A DNA stretch of 8,939 bases, taken from assembly GCA_027296025.1 (NCBI GenBank), contig JAPUJU010000285.1:1-8939 (forward strand). Reading direction: 5' to 3'. The DNA comes from a bacterium (GTDB lineage Bacteria > Krumholzibacteriota > Krumholzibacteriia > WVZY01). Position 1 is the first letter of the stretch. Every line of letters starts with the position of its first letter. Below, piece after piece: positions 6,305 to 8,939 of the stretch. The translations under genes and the position numbers were made by a program. The notes below the pieces were generated by a model that saw nothing but the letters and a program-made list of their open reading frames with translations, was not told where the DNA came from and ran no database searches.

Positions 6305-7930
6305 CTAGGGGAATGTCCCGTCGAAGTGAATGATCGTGCCGGAGTTGCCGATGGCATAGACGTCGTCTTCCCCAGTGCCCCACACACCCCATAGATCCTG
6401 CGACGTGCCGCTGTCCATCTGCGTCCAGTTCGATCCATTCCAGTGAAAAATCGTGCCGGCAAGACCAACGATGTACACGTTGTCTCTGCTGGTTCCCCAC
6501 ACGTCCCGGAGTCGTTCATCGGTGATGCTGGCAAGCGTCCACCAGCGACTACCGTTGTAGCGCAGGATCGTTCCAGCATCGCCCACCGCATAGACGTTCA
6601 GGCGCGACACGCCCCACACGGCCCAGAGTTCTTCGGTGGTCTGGCCGGTGTTATCATTCCAGTCGATTCCGTCGAAGACGAGGCAGATACCCGCGCTGCC
6701 AACCGAGATCACATTGTTCGCGGCTGTTCCCCAGACCGCGCGCAGTGCCTGCGGCAATCCGCCGGAGCCCGGCTTCCAGTCCACACCGTCGTAACGGAGA
6801 ATTACATTGCGCCCGCCGACAGCGAATGCGTCGTTGTCTGCGCGCGCCCACACACCCCACAACGCATTGGCTGTCACGCCGGTCAGGTCTTCCCATCCGG
6901 CGCCCTTGTGCCGCAAAAGAACCCCGCCATTGCCCACAGCGTGCATCTCACCACCCTCGACCGAGACATCCCACAGCGTCGTCGTCTTGCCGCTGACCAT
7001 CGGCGTCCACGCGCCACTGGCCTTTTCCAGAATCATTCCGCTCTTACCGACGATCACAGGGCTGCCGTTCCACGGGCCGGAGATCCCACGCAAATCCGGA
7101 ACGAAGCCTTCGGCCACCTTGTTCCACTGTCCCTCAAAGCGAATGATCGTTCCGCTGTTGCCGACCGCAAACGCTTCGGTGTCCGAGTTCAACCAGACTC
7201 CGTGGAGCCCTTTCCGCGACGGGCTGTTCTGTTCGACCCAATCCGTTCCGTTGTAATGAAAAATCGCCCCCAGTTTGCCGATACCGAAGAGAGCACCGTT
7301 TGAGGTACCGCGAATCCCGTCGAGCGGCACACGGGCGGAGTTGATGGGCTCCCACATGGTTCCGTTGTAATGAGCGTTCACCTCGCCGACGGCGTAGATG
7401 TCGTCGGGAGCCGGTCCCCAGATCGAGAAAAACGTCTTGCTGCCAGCGAAGACCATCTCCCACTTGTCGCCGTCGTAGTGAACAATGTTCTCTCCGCGGC
7501 CGACGGCGTAGACATCACTGTCCGAAAAGCCCCACACACCCCAGAGGAGTTGGATAGATGGCGTGTTTTCGCTGATCCACTGTGTCCCGTTCCAATGGCG
7601 AATCTGCGCGCTCTCGCCTACGGCGAAGACGTCATCGGGACCGCTGCCCCAGACGGCCCAGAAGGGCTCGTTAGTGCCGCTGTCCATGGTCTTCCAGCGC
7701 GTGCCGTCGAAGTGCACGATGGCCCCGCCGTCTCCGACGGCGAAAATATTCGTCGGCGACGAACCCCACACCCCGTTGAGATGCCGGATCGTCCCGCTGG
7801 ACTGCCCCCTCCAGCGTGCGCCGTCATAGTGAAGGATCGTTCCGGAATTGCCGACCGCGACTACGTTGTCTTCCGAGAATCCCCAGACGTCTTGAAGGAT
7901 GGCACCGGTGGTCTGGATGTCCCAGTCCGC
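6305..7930 (-). repeat. Fourteen degenerate tandem coding repeats, about 111-123 nt each
   Basis: These are the DNA units encoding the propeller blades of the lipoprotein. They are conserved mainly at codons for VWG, AVG, GTI and DG-x-x-W, so strings such as CCCCACACACCCC recur on the plus strand. Divergence between units shows old amplification rather than recent slippage. Confidence 0.8.
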
Positions 7931-8056
7931 GACGGGCGCATCAGGCGGAGCCCCCGGGGAATCAGTGATGATGTTCACCGGGTCTTCGCTGCACGAGGTC
8001 ATGACAACGCTTAGAACGAACAGCAATACGAAGAGGCTGTGTCTGACGAGTGTCAC
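6305..8056 (-). CDS. Lipoprotein with 14 tandem beta-propeller-type repeats
   Basis: A 583-residue predicted lipoprotein. Residues 3-19 are hydrophobic and MTSC gives a lipidated Cys22, followed by a Pro/Asp-rich linker. From residue 43 to the end, 14 units of about 37-41 residues follow without a break. The consensus is roughly L-W-x-V-W-G-x-x-x-D-x-V-y-A-V-G-x-x-G-t-I-x-H-y-x-G-x-x-W, the pattern of YCF48/BNR-like or kelch-like propeller blades. Fourteen blades fit two seven-bladed propellers. Units 5 and 6 are short or divergent (no VWG in unit 6), and units 8 and 9 are the most degenerate. The last unit lacks the closing Trp while the N-terminus supplies an extra one, as in a propeller closed by its ends. 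No catalytic residues are visible, so a binding or structural role at the cell envelope is likely. The GTG start has AAGGA (8067-8063) six bases upstream. Confidence 0.88.
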   Translation of the reverse strand: MTLVRHSLFVLLFVLSVVMTSCSEDPVNIITDSPGAPPDAPVADWDIQTTGAILQDVWGFSEDNVVAVGNSGTILHYDGARWRGQSSGTIRHLNGVWGSSPTNIFAVGDGGAIVHFDGTRWKTMDSGTNEPFWAVWGSGPDDVFAVGESAQIRHWNGTQWISENTPSIQLLWGVWGFSDSDVYAVGRGENIVHYDGDKWEMVFAGSKTFFSIWGPAPDDIYAVGEVNAHYNGTMWEPINSARVPLDGIRGTSNGALFGIGKLGAIFHYNGTDWVEQNSPSRKGLHGVWLNSDTEAFAVGNSGTIIRFEGQWNKVAEGFVPDLRGISGPWNGSPVIVGKSGMILEKASGAWTPMVSGKTTTLWDVSVEGGEMHAVGNGGVLLRHKGAGWEDLTGVTANALWGVWARADNDAFAVGGRNVILRYDGVDWKPGSGGLPQALRAVWGTAANNVISVGSAGICLVFDGIDWNDNTGQTTEELWAVWGVSRLNVYAVGDAGTILRYNGSRWWTLASITDERLRDVWGTSRDNVYIVGLAGTIFHWNGSNWTQMDSGTSQDLWGVWGTGEDDVYAIGNSGTIIHFDGTFP

Positions 8057-8147
8057 GATGAATCCTTCGAGGCGGACGGAGCGCGCGAGTCGGTCGTGGG
8101 GGTTATCGGGCAGCCTCAGGCGAGCCGGAGCCGGGCTGTGACCTATG

Positions 8148-8177
8148 ATTATACGATAAGTTAGCGGTAGCGGTCAA
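8148..8177 (-). promoter_or_regulatory. Strong sigma70-type promoter of the repeat lipoprotein
   Basis: Minus-strand TTGACC (8177-8172) is followed after 18 nt by a perfect TATAAT (8153-8148). Transcription should start near 8141, giving a leader of about 85 nt before the GTG at 8056. This is one of the two best promoters in the window and suggests steady expression of the lipoprotein and its short downstream copy. Confidence 0.7.
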
Positions 8178-8196
8178 GATTGGACACTTTGGGGTA

Positions 8197-8324
8197 GTGG
8201 GTCCGACGGTGACATGGGCGGGCCGAGATGACCGCGGCAACACCGTGGCGACGGGCGTCTACTTCTACTGGTTGACTGCAGCCGGGATTCGTCGAGACAC
8301 GCAAAGATGGTTTACCGAAAACGA
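8197..8324 (+). pseudogene. Remnant of a FlgD-like Ig / C-terminal sorting domain
   Basis: The plus strand reads TVTWAGRDDRGNTVATGVYF (from about 8206), then YWLTAAG. This matches the end of FlgD-like Ig domains, whose hallmark is WDGRDDRG-x-x-V-A-S-G-VYFY-x-L. Such domains close many secreted FCB-group proteins. The usual final strand (t-R-K-M-V-x-x-K) is found as AKMVYRKR only in a different frame (8301-8324), so a frameshift has occurred between about 8284 and 8301. The domain has no intact upstream gene: the open frame begins after a TGA at 8146-8148, and its first part overlaps the promoter of the divergent lipoprotein. I infer a decayed 3' end of a lost secreted-protein gene. It is the only coding-like content in the 456-base gap between the flanking genes. 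Confidence 0.6.
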
Positions 8325-8348
8325 TACTCGCAACAGCCACCCGGCATG

Positions 8349-8389
8349 CAGAAAGCCCTTCGATGCGCTGGTTACCGAAGGGCTTTCTG
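8349..8389. terminator. Long perfect hairpin, probable bidirectional terminator
   Basis: A 14-bp perfect stem, CAGAAAGCCCTTCG (8349-8362) with CGAAGGGCTTTCTG (8376-8389), encloses a 13-nt loop. The A/T-rich outer stem gives GGGCTTTCT on either strand. It lies about 125 nt after the stop of the minus-strand metallo-beta-lactamase-fold gene and just after the plus-strand sorting-domain remnant, so it could end transcription from both sides. The T-run is short (TTTCT), so efficiency is uncertain. Confidence 0.65.
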
Positions 8390-8512
8390 AGAATCGGTGG
8401 CTTGGGGTACAAAGTCAGAACCGCGTGGTCAAGCTTACGAAGATGGACGCCCGAGCGATGCAACCAACTTGGGCCGCTCATAGCCTAGACTCGATCCGCG
8501 TTTTGTTCCCCC

Positions 8513-8939
8513 TTATTTCCCCGCCTGATCGTCAGGCCGCCAGGGAAATGGGCCCATCCAGTCATCCAACAGCAGACGCCAGGCGTTCATTTCCAGCCAC
8601 TGATCATACATGGCCCAGTCCTTGTATTTCGGTAGCTGCACGACACTTGGTACCATCATCGGATTCGTGCCTTTCTCGAATTCTGCGTAAATTGCGCCGC
8701 GCAGATCACGGATGAATTGCAGATTATCCGCGGCATCCTGCTTGGTTCCCCCTTGTAGCGCATCGCTTTTTTCATTGTGCGCGTAGACCGCTCGATCGAA
8801 ATCCATCTCCAGGATTTCCTCCAGTGACCGCTCCAATTGCCTTATGTTGAAATCCGGCACGATACTGAAGAGCACTCGGTTCGGCGTGACGATGTCGGCG
8901 ACGTAGGCGACCTTTTGCTGAGGCAGACGGAACACGGTC
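8513..8939 (-). CDS. Metallo-beta-lactamase-fold protein, C-terminal part (5' end cut by window edge)
   Basis: The frame is open at the right edge, leaving about 141 residues up to the TAA at 8515-8513. The visible part resembles the second half of MBL-fold hydrolases. KVAYVADIVTPNRV holds the metal-bridging Asp after a hydrophobic strand, followed by PDF, then an amphipathic helix (RSLEEILEMDFDRAVYAHN). AHN stands where the last metal-binding His (usually G-H-G or G-H) is expected. A helical C-terminal tail follows, with WAMYDQWLEMNAWRLLLDDW. The H-x-H-x-D-H motif that would settle activity lies outside the window. The final metal site is unusual (AHN), so activity cannot be assumed. The hairpin at 8349-8389 is its likely terminator. 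Confidence 0.72.
   Translation of the reverse strand, partial: TVFRLPQQKVAYVADIVTPNRVLFSIVPDFNIRQLERSLEEILEMDFDRAVYAHNEKSDALQGGTKQDAADNLQFIRDLRGAIYAEFEKGTNPMMVPSVVQLPKYKDWAMYDQWLEMNAWRLLLDDWMGPFPWRPDDQAGK

Noticed and set aside
6294..6500. Longer start for the short lipoprotein reaching back into the repeat gene
   Set aside because: This part is a frame-shifted reading of the propeller coding sequence; the start at 6293 begins exactly at a lipoprotein signal peptide.
6305..7930. Recurring CCCCACACACCCC-like strings as a possible CRISPR or DNA-level repeat array
   Set aside because: The strings are codons for V-W-G-V-W-G in each protein repeat; spacing and the sequence between them follow the reading frame, so there are no spacers.
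6443..8014. Long plus-strand open frames opposite the repeat lipoprotein
   Set aside because: They are antisense shadows produced by the repeated codon pattern and have no start signals or domain features.
8390..8512. Possible tRNA or small RNA between the terminator and the MBL-fold gene
   Set aside because: No cloverleaf, T-loop or A-box/B-box-like sequence could be built on either strand; nothing else supportable was seen there.

Overview
The window looks like a chromosomal segment from a moderately GC-rich, double-membrane bacterium. Two predicted lipoproteins, a signal-peptide protein and the remnant of a FlgD-like immunoglobulin C-terminal domain point towards the wider FCB group or a neighbouring candidate phylum (Krumholzibacteriota, Eisenbacteria or Latescibacterota type), or possibly the Myxococcota. 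This placement is inference from gene content only; no marker gene is present. Four of the six genes whose starts lie in the window appear to use TTG or GTG.

Left part (1-1682): a membrane-anchored tetratricopeptide-repeat (TPR) protein on the minus strand, open at the left edge. It is divergent from a plus-strand transporter operon, and the two share a 220-bp intergenic region holding one promoter candidate for each direction.

Centre-left (1683-5145): a compact plus-strand operon. It encodes an SNF/NSS-family sodium symporter, a small exported Ig-like protein with a C-terminal membrane anchor, and an AgcS-type alanine/glycine:sodium symporter. The first two genes overlap by 17 nt and the next gap is 39 nt, so they are probably co-transcribed. 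The best reading is Na+-driven amino-acid uptake by two unrelated transporter folds, with a small membrane-anchored partner of unknown role between them. The SNF protein keeps the Na+-site residues known from LeuT but lacks the arginine of the outer gate.

Centre (5129-5965): a class I SAM-dependent methyltransferase on the minus strand, convergent with the operon and overlapping its end by 17 nt.

Right-centre (5994-8056): a 583-aa lipoprotein made of 14 tandem ~39-residue beta-propeller-type repeats. Eleven bases downstream lies a 99-aa lipoprotein that looks like a truncated copy of it. A near-consensus promoter drives the large gene, and the promoter candidate for the methyltransferase lies inside the tail of the truncated copy.

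Right edge (8057-8939): a gene-poor stretch containing the large lipoprotein's promoter, a frameshifted remnant of a FlgD-like/C-terminal sorting Ig domain on the plus strand, and a long perfect hairpin terminator. It is followed by the C-terminal part of a metallo-beta-lactamase-fold protein on the minus strand that runs off the right edge. No tRNA, rRNA, CRISPR array or insertion sequence was seen. The window contains several unusual genes but no clear new defence or mobile system.
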